Shown here in pieces: positions 1 to 9,971 of a DNA stretch of 64,000 nt (the stretch's first letter is position 1; each line of letters opens with the position of its first letter). The stretch covers positions 62,001 to 126,000 of the forward strand of contig CAYQXY010000002.1 in assembly GCA_964421595.1 (NCBI GenBank), in the 5' to 3' direction. A program made the translations under genes and the position numbers. The DNA is from PXAP01 sp964421595. GTDB lineage: Bacteria > Bacteroidota > Bacteroidia > Bacteroidales > PUMT01. The notes beneath the pieces were generated by a model. The model saw only the letters and a program-made list of their open reading frames with translations, had not been told where the DNA came from and made no database searches.

Positions 1-199
1 CTGTAACCCACGCCAGTATGCCCGTTTCGGCAACAGTACGGAATTCGATCCCATACTCTGTAAGTTTGTCTGCTATAAACCGGGAGGTTTCATACTCCTT
101 AAAACTTAATTCAGGATTCATATGAATATGCCTTCTTATGGCAATAACTTCATTGAAGTTTGAATCTGCTTTTTCCCTGATTATTTCTGCAAGTCCCAT
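1..199 (-). CDS. M20-family amidohydrolase, N-terminal fragment
   Basis: The first 66 codons of a gene that runs off the left edge of the window. The reverse-strand translation starts MGLAEIIREK and continues with RRHIHMNPELSF, the N-terminal signature of M20 peptidases of the hippurate hydrolase/N-acyl-amino-acid amidohydrolase type (R-x-x-H-x-x-P-E). These cytoplasmic metal-dependent enzymes cleave N-acyl or N-carbamoyl groups from amino acids. The metal-binding core lies outside the window, so the substrate cannot be judged. The ATG at 197-199 is the only sensible start. It is divergent from the DUF1573 gene, with about 215 bp between them. Confidence 0.8.
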   Translation of the reverse strand, partial: MGLAEIIREKADSNFNEVIAIRRHIHMNPELSFKEYETSRFIADKLTEYGIEFRTVAETGILAWVT

Positions 200-414
200 T
201 TTAAAAGATTTATATCGACAAATCCGTTTCAGGCCGGAAGATGGTAACCTTAATATTAATCCGGATGTATAAAGATTTATTAAAATCAGTGTATTTTTGC
301 CGGAAACAATAGAAACAGATTGTAAATATACAAATTAAAGAACCAGCAAGTGTAAATTGAGTTTTATTGCATATATAGTTTTAATTTAGCAGGACACTTA
401 ATAACATATTCATC

Positions 415-1497
415 ATGCAACCTTATAAGCTAATTCCCTTAATTTTCTTTCTCACAGTTTCAGTTTACTCTCAGCAGAGCAGTTCAAAAATAGGATTTGA
501 AGCTGATCAGTTTAATTTTGGAAAAATTCTCGAAAGCGATGGTAAGGTCCAGCATGATTTTGTTTTTACGAATAAAGGCCAGGATCCGTTAATTATTACA
601 AATGTAAAGCCGTCAGGAGGGGTTTCGGTGCTTCAGTGGACAAGGAGCCCGGTTATTAAAGGAGAAGCAGGAACTATTACCGTAGAATTCAATCCGGTAA
701 ATATGCCGGGCCGGTTTAACCGGAGTATAACGGTTTATTCGAACGGAACACCATCCACCGTTGTTCTCAGATTGCTTGGGGAGGTTATTCCAAGAGAAAA
801 AACACCAATGGAGTTGTATCCTCAGGAAATCGGATCATTAAGATTAAGGTCAAATCATATTTCATTCGGACATTTACCTCCTGGCTCGAAAGGGACTGAT
901 ACGCTGAAGGTTATTAACCTTTCGGAAGAAAACCTTGATCTCACTTTTACGGGTATACCACGGCATATTACTATTGCAGCAATTCCCGGCAATCTGAAAC
1001 CCGGAGAAGAGGGAATTTTTATTGCGACCTATGATGCATCTGAGATCGCCGACTGGGGGACAATAACACATAACTTCAGGGTACTCGTAAACGGAGTATC
1101 ACATGGAAGGAATATTATTTATCTGAGTGCAAACATTCAGGAAGACTTTACCCTGATGAGTGATGAAGAAAGGAAACAGGCAGCAAGTATCGATTTTGAT
1201 AACCGTGTATTTGATTTCGGCAAACTAACACATGGAGAAACTATAGAGCATGATTTCGTATTCACAAATAACGGTTTATCTGATCTTGTTATCAGGCGGG
1301 TAAGATCAGGTTGCGGGTGTACTGCTATTGAGCCGCAAAAAACACTTCTTGCACCAGGTGAGTCCAGCAGTATCAGAGCTGTATTCAGTTCAAAAGGGTT
1401 CAGGGGCAGGCAGAACAAAGGCATTACAGTAATAACAAATGATCCCGCGAATCCGAATATTGTACTCCGCATTACGGGAGAGGTGATAGCTGATTAG
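415..1497 (+). CDS. DUF1573 repeat protein, exported
   Basis: A 360-residue protein with a signal peptide (residues 1-20, cleavage after VYSQ) and three Ig-like segments at about 28-120, 140-245 and 262-358. The third is a textbook DUF1573 domain containing GCGCT and ending ITNDPANP...ITGEV. The first has the same FGKI...HDFVFTNKG pattern but has lost the cysteine motif, and the middle copy is the most diverged. DUF1573 proteins are abundant periplasmic or surface proteins of Bacteroidota with ASPM/SPD-2/Hydin-like folds. Their biochemical role is not established. It stands alone, about 100 bp before meaB. Confidence 0.85.
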   Translation: MQPYKLIPLIFFLTVSVYSQQSSSKIGFEADQFNFGKILESDGKVQHDFVFTNKGQDPLIITNVKPSGGVSVLQWTRSPVIKGEAGTITVEFNPVNMPGRFNRSITVYSNGTPSTVVLRLLGEVIPREKTPMELYPQEIGSLRLRSNHISFGHLPPGSKGTDTLKVINLSEENLDLTFTGIPRHITIAAIPGNLKPGEEGIFIATYDASEIADWGTITHNFRVLVNGVSHGRNIIYLSANIQEDFTLMSDEERKQAASIDFDNRVFDFGKLTHGETIEHDFVFTNNGLSDLVIRRVRSGCGCTAIEPQKTLLAPGESSSIRAVFSSKGFRGRQNKGITVITNDPANPNIVLRITGEVIAD

Positions 1498-1593
1498 TAA
1501 ATTTCCGGCAGTAAAATTGACTGGCAGGGGCTGGAATACAGGGCAGAATAGCGCAGACTGCAACTGCGATCAGCAGAGAATCTTTAATGAGAC

Positions 1594-2697
1594 ATGAATA
1601 AGGAGAAAAATCATAAGAGTGCTTTATCTGTTAACATGGGAGTTGAACGTCCTCCTTCTGTCAATCCTGATGGACGGGAAGCATTCAGGTCACGCAGAAA
1701 GAGAAGAATTTCACCCGACAGGTTAAGGGATGGGATACTGGAGGGCAATATAAGTTTATTAAGCCAGGCTATTACCCTTATTGAAAGTTCACTTCCCATG
1801 CACCAGGAAGCTGCATCTGAACTTGTAGAGAAGTGTCTGCCATATAGTGGCAAATCCATTCGTATTGGAATTACCGGGGTGCCTGGAGTCGGGAAAAGTA
1901 CTTTTATAGAAAGCTTTGGGAAATTATTTACGAATACCGGAAGGAAACTTGCTGTATTAGCTATTGATCCCAGCAGTGAACGATCTAAAGGGAGTATCCT
2001 TGGCGATAAAACAAGGATGGAAGAACTATCGTCCGATCCTAATGCCTTTATCAGGCCGTCTCCTTCGTGCGGATCACTTGGAGGTATTGCCGGGAAAACG
2101 CGTGAAAGCATCATATTATGTGAAGCAGCCGGGTTTGATACCATATTTGTCGAGACTGTCGGGGTAGGACAGTCGGAGACCTCGGTACATTCAATGGTAG
2201 ATTTTTTCCTGCTACTGATGCTGGCCGGCGCCGGTGATGAATTACAGGGTATAAAAAGAGGAATAATGGAAATGGCCGATATGATAGCGATAACCAAAGC
2301 TGACGGAAAAAATGTTTCTGCTGCAGGTCTTGCTAAAACTCAATACCAGGGGGCACTTCACCTTTATCCCCCTTCACCGTCCGGCTGGGTGCCCAGGGTA
2401 CTGACATGTTCATCAGTTAACGGAGAGGGCCTTGATGAAGTACATTCAACATTGATGGAGTATTTTGGCATGGTACGGAAGTCAGGATATTTTGAGAAAA
2501 ACAGAAAGGGTCAGGATCTTTACTGGATGTATGAAAAAATAGATCAGAAGCTGAAGGAAAGTTTTTATAGCAACAAGAATATTTTAGCTGAACTGGAGAA
2601 TGTACGCAATGAATTGAGAGACGGGAAAATATCAAGCTTCAACGCAGCTAAGAAAATGCTTGACAGATATTTCCACAAGCCGGGAACTGACTTTTGA
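1594..2697 (+). CDS. meaB: Methylmalonyl-CoA mutase-associated GTPase MeaB
   Basis: A G3E-family P-loop GTPase that chaperones adenosylcobalamin loading and protection of methylmalonyl-CoA mutase. Visible motifs are Walker A GVPGVGKS at 95-102, DPSSERSKGSILGDKTRM at 125-142, the switch region ETVGVGQSE at 187-195 and the guanine-specificity motif TKAD at 234-237. The C-terminal helical part is complete, so length (367 residues) and architecture fit the family. About 30 extra N-terminal residues are polar and probably disordered. The mutase subunits are not in this window. smpB follows 15 bp downstream on the same strand and may be co-transcribed. Confidence 0.93.
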   Translation: MNKEKNHKSALSVNMGVERPPSVNPDGREAFRSRRKRRISPDRLRDGILEGNISLLSQAITLIESSLPMHQEAASELVEKCLPYSGKSIRIGITGVPGVGKSTFIESFGKLFTNTGRKLAVLAIDPSSERSKGSILGDKTRMEELSSDPNAFIRPSPSCGSLGGIAGKTRESIILCEAAGFDTIFVETVGVGQSETSVHSMVDFFLLLMLAGAGDELQGIKRGIMEMADMIAITKADGKNVSAAGLAKTQYQGALHLYPPSPSGWVPRVLTCSSVNGEGLDEVHSTLMEYFGMVRKSGYFEKNRKGQDLYWMYEKIDQKLKESFYSNKNILAELENVRNELRDGKISSFNAAKKMLDRYFHKPGTDF

Positions 2698-2712
2698 AAA
2701 TAATAAAACACG

Positions 2713-3171
2713 ATGCAGGAGAAAAAAAGTAATATAAATATCAAAAATAAAAAGGCGTCTTATAATTTCGAATTTATAGAAAGGTTTATTGCCGGAATTG
2801 TCCTTGGTGGTACTGAAATCAAATCAATACGTCAGGGAAAGGCAAATCTTGTCGATGCATATTGCAGTTTTCATGGAGATGAACTATGGGTGAGCGGTAT
2901 GCATGTAGCTGAATATTCATTTGGCAGCTATAATAACCATGATCCGAAACAGGACAGAAAATTGCTTTTAACCAGACGTGAACTTAACAAACTCAGAAAA
3001 AAATCACAGGAGAAGGGATACACTATAGTTGCTACACGCCTTTTTCTTAACAACCGGGGGCTGGCCAAACTGGAGATCGCCCTTGCCAAAGGCAAAAGAG
3101 AATATGATAAACGCCAGGATATAAGAAAACGTGACACCAAAATTGAGATGGACAGGATCAGAAAGTTCTAG
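2713..3171 (+). CDS. smpB: SsrA-binding protein SmpB
   Basis: A 152-residue tmRNA-binding protein for trans-translation, which rescues stalled ribosomes. It has the typical oligonucleotide-binding barrel: NKKASYNFEFIERF at the start, GTEIKSIRQGKANLVDAY in the middle, and the basic C-terminal tail GKREYDKRQDIRKRD that inserts into the ribosomal mRNA channel. The length is normal. It lies 15 bp behind meaB. No tmRNA gene was seen in the window. Confidence 0.96.
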   Translation: MQEKKSNINIKNKKASYNFEFIERFIAGIVLGGTEIKSIRQGKANLVDAYCSFHGDELWVSGMHVAEYSFGSYNNHDPKQDRKLLLTRRELNKLRKKSQEKGYTIVATRLFLNNRGLAKLEIALAKGKREYDKRQDIRKRDTKIEMDRIRKF

Positions 3172-3194
3172 AAGTTCCCGTTACCACAATAGCC

Positions 3195-4574
3195 TTACTG
3201 AGAAAAGAAGAAATTATTAAGATCATAAATGTCTTCAACTGTCAGCTCAGAACCGCCGTCAAAAAATATATCAATTGCCCTTATAAGTTCTTCAAACGAG
3301 ATATAACCATCACCGTCCCTGTCAAGGAATCTGTATTTTGATGGTATTCCCGAATACCCCTGATATGAATAGCCCGGCTGGCGGTATGCTGCGGCTGAAG
3401 TGACGAAGTCAATTTCATTCCTGTTAATGGCCGCATTGCTTCTGCCAAGCATTATTGCAAGCTGATCGGCGGTAATTTCTCTTCCCGATTCATCTACAAA
3501 TGCACCCGGCCTGGTATTGGGTTCCAGATCAAGGTAATCAGGCACCCCGTCACCATCACTGTCTATAGGGCAGCCGAATTCGTCAACCGCTACACCCGCA
3601 GGTGTATCCGGGCAGTTATCGTAAAAATCAAATACCCCGTCATTGTCTTCATCCTCAATCAGGGTATAATCAAAATCAACATCAAGGAATAACCGCTCCA
3701 CCACAATTGTCTTGGCATCTGAAAAAAGGTCAAGGTGGAATGTGACATACGAGTAAGAAAACATATCATTTCTTTTTCGGCCTTTCACTTTATTTCCGGC
3801 AGAGCTCAGATTGTCTACAAGATCGGTGAAGGCAAAATGCATGGAACTTCCGACCCTCATATTAACTCTTTCAGTGATCTTAAAATCAAGGCCGTAGTCA
3901 ACAGGTATTGCAAAGGATATCTGGGGGTAATTACCCATGCCATATAAGTTTGCGCTCCTGAGGTCTGTTTCGTAAATGTAATTGCGCTGTATCATTATAC
4001 TTTCATGGGCATCGGGAGAATTTTCGGGCAGGTTTCTGATAGTGCCATCAGACCAGTAATTGTAAGGAATTCCATCTGAATTATGCAAGTCTGCCTTTGA
4101 ATTAAACTGGAATGATTCAGCTCCAAAGGATACGAATGGAGTTATTCTCCTGTCGGTCCGAAAGAAGTGGTTAAATGTATATTCGAAATTAAGTCCGAAA
4201 TTGATAATTTCAGATTCAAAATTCAGGTTACGCTCAAGGTTTACAAAAGATCTCTCATTGCCTGCCAGTTTCCCGTACAATAAGAAGAAATTCAGTCTGT
4301 AGTTTCTCCTGTTGTCGATAAAAGTAGATACATTTAATTTGTATCCCGGCTGACTTCCAAACATTCCGCTGTAGAAGTCGGTCACATCACCGAGATAATT
4401 TAAGGTCCCCACCCCGAAAGCAACTACCGGTTTATATACGGGATTTTCTACTTCAACCTCTTCAAGGAGCATACGTTCAAATTCATCTTCTTCATCAATC
4501 TGAGAAAATCCTGCTTTAGTGGAAATAATAATGAGGACAAATAAAAGGGATGTAAATATTTTAAAAGATCTCAT
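3195..4574 (-). CDS. Outer membrane beta-barrel-like protein with TSP3 repeats and an EF-hand
   Basis: I start the gene at the ATG at 4572-4574, which gives a clean signal peptide (MRSFKIFTSLL...AGFSQ) and a 13-bp gap after the upstream gene; an in-frame ATG 30 bp further out would overlap it. After a short acidic segment, about 250 residues of alternating aromatic strands look like an outer membrane barrel. Then come calcium-type thrombospondin-3 repeats (DEDNDGVFDFYDNCPDTP and DSDGDGVPDYLD) and, near the C-terminus, a canonical EF-hand loop DRDGDGYISFEE. TSP3 repeats before a C-terminal module usually mark OmpA-like proteins, but no OmpA domain is present. Probably a calcium-binding envelope protein; specific function unknown. 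Confidence 0.7.
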   Translation of the reverse strand: MRSFKIFTSLLFVLIIISTKAGFSQIDEEDEFERMLLEEVEVENPVYKPVVAFGVGTLNYLGDVTDFYSGMFGSQPGYKLNVSTFIDNRRNYRLNFFLLYGKLAGNERSFVNLERNLNFESEIINFGLNFEYTFNHFFRTDRRITPFVSFGAESFQFNSKADLHNSDGIPYNYWSDGTIRNLPENSPDAHESIMIQRNYIYETDLRSANLYGMGNYPQISFAIPVDYGLDFKITERVNMRVGSSMHFAFTDLVDNLSSAGNKVKGRKRNDMFSYSYVTFHLDLFSDAKTIVVERLFLDVDFDYTLIEDEDNDGVFDFYDNCPDTPAGVAVDEFGCPIDSDGDGVPDYLDLEPNTRPGAFVDESGREITADQLAIMLGRSNAAINRNEIDFVTSAAAYRQPGYSYQGYSGIPSKYRFLDRDGDGYISFEELIRAIDIFFDGGSELTVEDIYDLNNFFFSQ

Positions 4575-4587
4575 ATTAAAACGTGCT

Positions 4588-5907
4588 TTACTTGTACCAA
4601 TCATGATTTGAGATCATAAGAGCCTCCTGGACAGTTATTCTTAATCCCTCATTGTAAGCTGCAACGAACGCATCATTTATTGGTGTTGTATTCCATATAT
4701 GCACCCTGTAATCTCTTGCAGTTTTGTAGTTATAATATGACCCGATAGAATATTTGATCCATCCATCGTGTATTTCTGACCTGACATCATCGGTAATGTT
4801 CAGTCTTGAAAAATATCTCTCAATCTCTACCGGCCTGTGACCTGCCGCTAACTGCACCCTGTAGTAAACACCTGATTCAGATTGCAGGGGATTTCTGATC
4901 TCTGTACCCGGCCTGACAGCAGGACGCCTCCGGTCATCACCGCGAGCCATAAGTGACCTGTTGGCAGGAGAAATTGAAGGGGTGACGCTTTCCCATGGTA
5001 CCGAGGCTATTAGCGCAGACTTCTCCATCTGGGATAATGAAATCAGATCTTCATTCATCTGGGTTATTCTTCTGTTGGCTGTCAGACCATTATTCATAAA
5101 GGAGAATTCGCCTTTGACATCAGGAACTCCCGATACACCCGGCTCGGGAATGATACGATAAGAAACAATAAAATCACTTTCTATTGGCAGGTTATTCCAT
5201 ATTATACGTGCGCGCTGGCCTGAGAATGAGAAAATCCCGCCTCTGCTTTCCATCTCCACCGCGGTGAACCCATCAGGTATTGTCTCTTCAATTTTTGCAA
5301 AATGGTTCTGATCTTCCTTGTTTACAAGAATATTCACAATAAATCCCGATCCATTGTCGGGTACAGGTTCCTGTCTGACAGCAACAATATTCCGCGACCG
5401 GTCAGGCGCAGGAGATGGTGAAAGAAGTCTTTGGTTTGCATCACTGATATCAACAATATACCTCTCTTCAATTGTATGGGAAGGTCTGACTGCGAGCAAA
5501 GATCCGGTTGCATTAGCTACTCTTCGCTGATTATTTTCAATATAGCTGAACGTACCCTCCAGGTTAAGGTCCCCTTTTAGTCTCTCATTTATATGTATCT
5601 TATATCGTATAGTTAAAGTTTCTTCCAGTGGAAGGTTCAGCCATATCATCTTTAGAATATTATCTTCGAAAGAAAAATTCATGTCTGCAGGATAAACCGG
5701 AGAGGCTGTCACGCCATAGGGAAGCTTTTGCTGAAACCGGGCAAATCCGGAAAGCTGAGCTTTATGTATCTGAATTTCCACATCCACTGAATTCCCTGCC
5801 TCAACCTGTTGAGGCGCATTGATTTGCAGGAATATATCCTGATAAAATAAATCACTTACGAAAATAACCGCATTCAGTATAATTACAAGGATGATATATT
5901 TGATCAT
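4588..5907 (-). CDS. Envelope protein with two Ig-like repeats and a C-terminal SPOR-like domain
   Basis: 439 residues with an N-terminal hydrophobic helix (1-20). Two related beta-sandwich repeats follow at about 25-140 and 190-290; both contain the pattern (K/R)...IWLNLP or IIWNNLP followed by YRI. A polar linker precedes a C-terminal SPOR-like domain at about 345-430 (YYRVQLAAG ... GWIKYSIGSY ... DAFVAAYNEG). SPOR domains bind denuded peptidoglycan glycans. The same C-terminal motif recurs in the protein at 29624-31567. It sits immediately upstream of the EF-hand outer membrane protein, and the two probably form an operon. Confidence 0.65.
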   Translation of the reverse strand: MIKYIILVIILNAVIFVSDLFYQDIFLQINAPQQVEAGNSVDVEIQIHKAQLSGFARFQQKLPYGVTASPVYPADMNFSFEDNILKMIWLNLPLEETLTIRYKIHINERLKGDLNLEGTFSYIENNQRRVANATGSLLAVRPSHTIEERYIVDISDANQRLLSPSPAPDRSRNIVAVRQEPVPDNGSGFIVNILVNKEDQNHFAKIEETIPDGFTAVEMESRGGIFSFSGQRARIIWNNLPIESDFIVSYRIIPEPGVSGVPDVKGEFSFMNNGLTANRRITQMNEDLISLSQMEKSALIASVPWESVTPSISPANRSLMARGDDRRRPAVRPGTEIRNPLQSESGVYYRVQLAAGHRPVEIERYFSRLNITDDVRSEIHDGWIKYSIGSYYNYKTARDYRVHIWNTTPINDAFVAAYNEGLRITVQEALMISNHDWYK

Positions 5908-6056
5908 GTTTACTCTGATGAATAGGAAAAAATATATTGGTTACAAGTATAATAAATAATTGCCAAAAGAGACTTAAAAATTCATTTGTCAGTAATACAA
6001 AGGCTCATAAACCAGCGTTGTAACTAAAACCAGACTCGATAATTTGGTATCGTGAT

Positions 6057-6764
6057 CTAAAAATTGGGACTTAAAAGGTATTTAGAGTAAAACTGGTTAA
6101 TAATTTCAACTGCTTCATCAGCCGTGTCAACCAGGGAGAAAAGGTCCATATCTCCCGGACTGATATTGCTTTCCTGTGTCAGCATTATGTCTTTAATCCA
6201 CTCGATCAACCCCTCCCAATATGATTTTCCAACCAGAACTATTGGAAATCTTTCTATTTTGCCAGTCTGTATGAGTGTCATTGCTTCAAAGAGTTCGTCG
6301 AAAGTCCCGAATCCGCCTGGCAGGCCGATAAATCCCTGGGCATATTTTACGAACATCACCTTCCGTACAAAGAAAAAATCAAAATTGATCAGCTTGTCAG
6401 CATCAATAAACAAATTGGCTCCCTGTTCCTGGGGAAGTTCAATATTCAGTCCCACAGACCGTCCCCCGCCTTTTCTTGCTCCCATATTTGCTGCTTCCAT
6501 TATGCCGGGTCCGCCACCGGTTATGACTCCGTATCCGAATTGAGTCAGTTTAAAGGCAATTTCTTCCGCCAGGACAAAATACTTGCTTCCGGGAGGAGTT
6601 CTTGCCGAGCCAAATATAGATACGCAAGGCCCGATTCTGCTAAGCTTTTCAAATCCTTCCACAAATTCAGCAAGAATTTTAAAAATTGACCAGGAATCCA
6701 ATGCCTTGATCTCATTCCAGTTTTTTTCTTTAAATACATCCTTAAGTTTGTCCTCTTCCATCAA
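6057..6764 (-). CDS. LOG family protein (TIGR00730, cytokinin riboside monophosphate phosphoribohydrolase-like)
   Basis: A 235-residue Rossmann-fold protein with the two diagnostic LOG motifs: GGGPGIMEAAN at 83-93 and PGGFGTFDE at 149-157. The preceding SIFGSARTP is also conserved. LOG enzymes hydrolyse nucleoside 5'-monophosphates, releasing free base and ribose phosphate. Older annotations call them 'lysine decarboxylase', a misnomer. The nucleotide substrate cannot be told from sequence. It is a single gene with non-coding flanks. Confidence 0.88.
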   Translation of the reverse strand: MMEEDKLKDVFKEKNWNEIKALDSWSIFKILAEFVEGFEKLSRIGPCVSIFGSARTPPGSKYFVLAEEIAFKLTQFGYGVITGGGPGIMEAANMGARKGGGRSVGLNIELPQEQGANLFIDADKLINFDFFFVRKVMFVKYAQGFIGLPGGFGTFDELFEAMTLIQTGKIERFPIVLVGKSYWEGLIEWIKDIMLTQESNISPGDMDLFSLVDTADEAVEIINQFYSKYLLSPNF

Positions 6765-7074
6765 TACCTGATTGTTTAGCCAAGAATATTAATATATATA
6801 CCCATTGACAAGTTAAAAAGTTACCGTAATTGGTTTATACTTGATCAACATGCTTTATGTTTCAAATCCTCAGGAACTCCTGCAAAATAAATCAATAATT
6901 AGTTTAACCAATTATCAGGGCGATAAAGGTAATCACATTGTTTGAATGTTTATTGTATTGCAGTGGAAAAACTGGTCAGGTCAGTGGGAATGGTTGACGG
7001 GTCCGGATTCTGTGTTCAGGTTCCTGATGTGATTGTGTCTGTATATATATGTTAGTGAGCATGTTAGGATTGAG
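6765..7074. other. Non-coding stretch between uvrA and the LOG-family gene
   Basis: About 310 bp, AT-rich, with no convincing open frame, terminator hairpin or RNA gene. It holds the 3' flank of uvrA and the upstream region of the LOG-family gene. A GT-rich patch at about 6960-7050 has no recognisable structure. Confidence 0.5.
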
Positions 7075-9948
7075 TCACTTTTGTTCGTGACCGGAGGTTA
7101 CAGCCAGGAGTTCTTTCAGGTATTCTCCTGTAAAACTACTCCTGTTCAGGGCAATTTCCTCAGGTGTCCCGGTGGCAAGGATGTTTCCTCCGCCGCTTCC
7201 CCCGAACGGTCCAAGGTCGATTATATGATCTGCCATTTTGATAACATCGATATTATGTTCAATCACTATAATTGTATTGCCTTTATCCACAAGTGAATTT
7301 AAAACCTGGAGCAATACATTGATATCTTCGAAATGAAGTCCTGTAGTAGGTTCATCAAGTATATACAATGTTTTTCCTGTGTCTTTTTTAGCAAGTTCAC
7401 TTGCCAGTTTAACACGTTGTGATTCACCTCCTGAAAGTGTAGTGGATGCCTGACCAAGTTTAACATAGCCCATCCCGACCTTTTGCAGCGTCTTCAGTTT
7501 CCTGGATATTGCAGGTATCTTTTCAAAGAAATCGGCCGACTGGTTTATGGTCATATCGAGTACATCGCTGATTGATTTGCCTTTGTACTTAACCTCCAGT
7601 GTTTCCCTGTTATAACGTTTTCCGTTACATTCTTTGCATAATACATAAACATCGGGAAGAAAGTTCATCTCGATTGTCTGCAATCCGGCCCCCTTACAGG
7701 TTTCACAACGCCCTCCCTTTACATTGAAGGAGAACCGCCCCGATTTATAGGCACGGATCTTTGATTCCGGTGTCTGTTCAAAAATGCTGCGAATATCAGA
7801 AAATACCCCGGTATATGTTGCCGGGTTGGATCTTGGAGTACGTCCGATGGGCGACTGGTCTACTTCAATGATCTTATCAGTGTGTTCGATTCCCACTATA
7901 CCAGAGTAGGGAAGGGGATCTGCCATAGACCTGTAAAAATGTTTGCTGAGAATCGGTTGCAATGTCTCTTTTATAAGTGTCGATTTTCCGCTGCCGGAAA
8001 CACCTGTAACACAAATTAATTTGCCCAGCGGAATGTCAATATCAACATTTCTGAGATTATTGCCTGTTGCACCTCTTAGTTTGATAAAGAGTCCGTTGCC
8101 TTCACGCCTGACAGAGGGCAGTGAAATTTCTCTCTGGCCGGACAGATAGTGTCCGGTTAGTGTATTGGTCAGGCATATCTCTTCAGGTGTGCCGGCTGCT
8201 GCCACTTCTCCGCCTTTTCTTCCTGCACGTGGACCCATATCAATGACATAGTCGGCCGACAGTATCATATCCCTGTCATGTTCAACAACTATTATGGAAT
8301 TATCTTTGTCCCTAAGTTGTTTAAGAGATTCAATCAGTTTGAGATTATCTCTTTGATGGAGGCCTATACTGGGTTCGTCGAGGATATAAAGCACGTTTAC
8401 AAGTTGCGAACCTATCTGGGTTGCAAGCCTGATGCGCTGGCTCTCACCACCTGACAGGCTTGAAGCACTCCTGTTAAGTGAAAGATAGGTCAGTCCCACA
8501 CTCTGCAGAAAACTTAATCTGGTATTTATCTCTTTAATTATTTCACCTGCAATTTGTTTCTGTTTTTCCGAAAGATGGTTTTCGAGATCAGCAAACCATT
8601 CAGCAAGTATATCGATGTCCATCCCGGCAAGCTGAGAAATATTCTTACCGTTGATAATAAAGTTTGTTGCCTCTTCTTTTAACCTTGATCCGTGACATTT
8701 AGGGCATGTGATCTTTTTCAGATATTGTCCGGCCCATTTCTCGCCTTTATTGCTTGTTCCGTTATTCCTGAGGTTGATAATATAATTTATAACACCTTCG
8801 AAACTCATAAAATAGTTTGACGATGATCCCAGTGGTGAATGCTGCAGCTTGAATGATTCATCTGACCCATAAAGGATTGTATTAAAAGCATCCTCCGGAA
8901 TCTCTCCAATCGGGGTATCGAGGGTGAAATGATACTTGGCAGCAATTGCCTCTATCTGCCAGAATATTAATGAGTTTTTATATGGCCCTAGAGGTTCGAT
9001 GCCGCCCCTCTTGATCGAGACATTATTTCTGGGAATGATCTTGTCAATGTCCATTTCACTCACAGTGCCCAGTCCGCTACATTTTTCACAAGCACCGGCA
9101 GGAGAGTTGAACGAGAAGCTATGGGGAGCAGGTTCGTTGTAGGATATACCCGAAGTCGGACACATTAGCTGTTTGCTGAAAAATCGTGAATCGCCGCTTT
9201 CCATGTCAAGAATCATTATTATATTCTTTCCATGATTCATTGCAGTTTGAATTGTACCGGCAAGACGTTTTTTATCTTCCCGCGATACAACAAGCTTGTC
9301 AATGACTATTTCAATATTATGTGTTTTATACCTGTCAAGACGAAATCCGGGTTTTAACTCCTTTATCTCTCCATTAATTCTGGCATGAAGAAATCCTTTT
9401 TTAAGAATCTGCTCAAAAAGTTCCTTGTAGTGTCCCTTCCTGCCTTTAACAACAGGTGCAAGGATCATGGTTTTTTTTCCCGAATATTTTTCGAGTATGA
9501 GTTTCAAAATCTGATCATCTGTGTATTTAACCATTTCTTCGCCTGTAACCGACGAGTAGGCAATAGATGCCCTGGCATACAGCAGTCTGAGAAAATCATA
9601 AATCTCAGTTATGGTGCCTACTGTAGACCGGGGATTTCTGCTGTTGGTTTTCTGTTCAATGGCAATTACCGGACTAAGCCCTGTTATTTTGTCTACGTCC
9701 GGCCTTTCCATGTTACCCAGAAACTGCCTTGCATAGGCAGACATAGTTTCCATATATCTTCGTTGACCCTCTGAGTAGATGGTATCGAAAGCGAGAGAGG
9801 ATTTGCCACTTCCGCTGAGTCCGGTAATAACTACAAGGTTGTTGCGGGGTATTGAAACATCAATGTTTTTAAGATTATGCACCCTGGCACCAAAAACTTC
9901 AATATAGCCCGATCCTTCCTTTCCGTCGTATTTCTCTGAATGTTTCAA
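7075..9948 (-). CDS. uvrA: Excinuclease ABC subunit A
   Basis: The 957-residue DNA damage-recognition ATPase of nucleotide excision repair. It has two ABC modules. The first Walker A is GLSGSGKS at 43-50 and the second is GVSGSGKST in the C-terminal half. Both halves carry LSGGESQR signatures followed by LDEPS or LDEPT. Zinc-binding cysteine pairs are visible: CEKCSGLG, CPKCHGSRL, and CETCKGAG with CKECNGKRY. Length and order match the family. It lies 23 bp downstream of the lytic transglycosylase gene on the same strand, so read-through is likely. Confidence 0.97.
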   Translation of the reverse strand: MKHSEKYDGKEGSGYIEVFGARVHNLKNIDVSIPRNNLVVITGLSGSGKSSLAFDTIYSEGQRRYMETMSAYARQFLGNMERPDVDKITGLSPVIAIEQKTNSRNPRSTVGTITEIYDFLRLLYARASIAYSSVTGEEMVKYTDDQILKLILEKYSGKKTMILAPVVKGRKGHYKELFEQILKKGFLHARINGEIKELKPGFRLDRYKTHNIEIVIDKLVVSREDKKRLAGTIQTAMNHGKNIIMILDMESGDSRFFSKQLMCPTSGISYNEPAPHSFSFNSPAGACEKCSGLGTVSEMDIDKIIPRNNVSIKRGGIEPLGPYKNSLIFWQIEAIAAKYHFTLDTPIGEIPEDAFNTILYGSDESFKLQHSPLGSSSNYFMSFEGVINYIINLRNNGTSNKGEKWAGQYLKKITCPKCHGSRLKEEATNFIINGKNISQLAGMDIDILAEWFADLENHLSEKQKQIAGEIIKEINTRLSFLQSVGLTYLSLNRSASSLSGGESQRIRLATQIGSQLVNVLYILDEPSIGLHQRDNLKLIESLKQLRDKDNSIIVVEHDRDMILSADYVIDMGPRAGRKGGEVAAAGTPEEICLTNTLTGHYLSGQREISLPSVRREGNGLFIKLRGATGNNLRNVDIDIPLGKLICVTGVSGSGKSTLIKETLQPILSKHFYRSMADPLPYSGIVGIEHTDKIIEVDQSPIGRTPRSNPATYTGVFSDIRSIFEQTPESKIRAYKSGRFSFNVKGGRCETCKGAGLQTIEMNFLPDVYVLCKECNGKRYNRETLEVKYKGKSISDVLDMTINQSADFFEKIPAISRKLKTLQKVGMGYVKLGQASTTLSGGESQRVKLASELAKKDTGKTLYILDEPTTGLHFEDINVLLQVLNSLVDKGNTIIVIEHNIDVIKMADHIIDLGPFGGSGGGNILATGTPEEIALNRSSFTGEYLKELLAVTSGHEQK

Positions 9949-9971
9949 TTTCCCGTAATAGTTAATAAAGA

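Noticed and set aside
1611..2297. Long minus-strand open frame inside meaB
   Set aside because: It is antisense to a fully conserved GTPase and shows no family signature.
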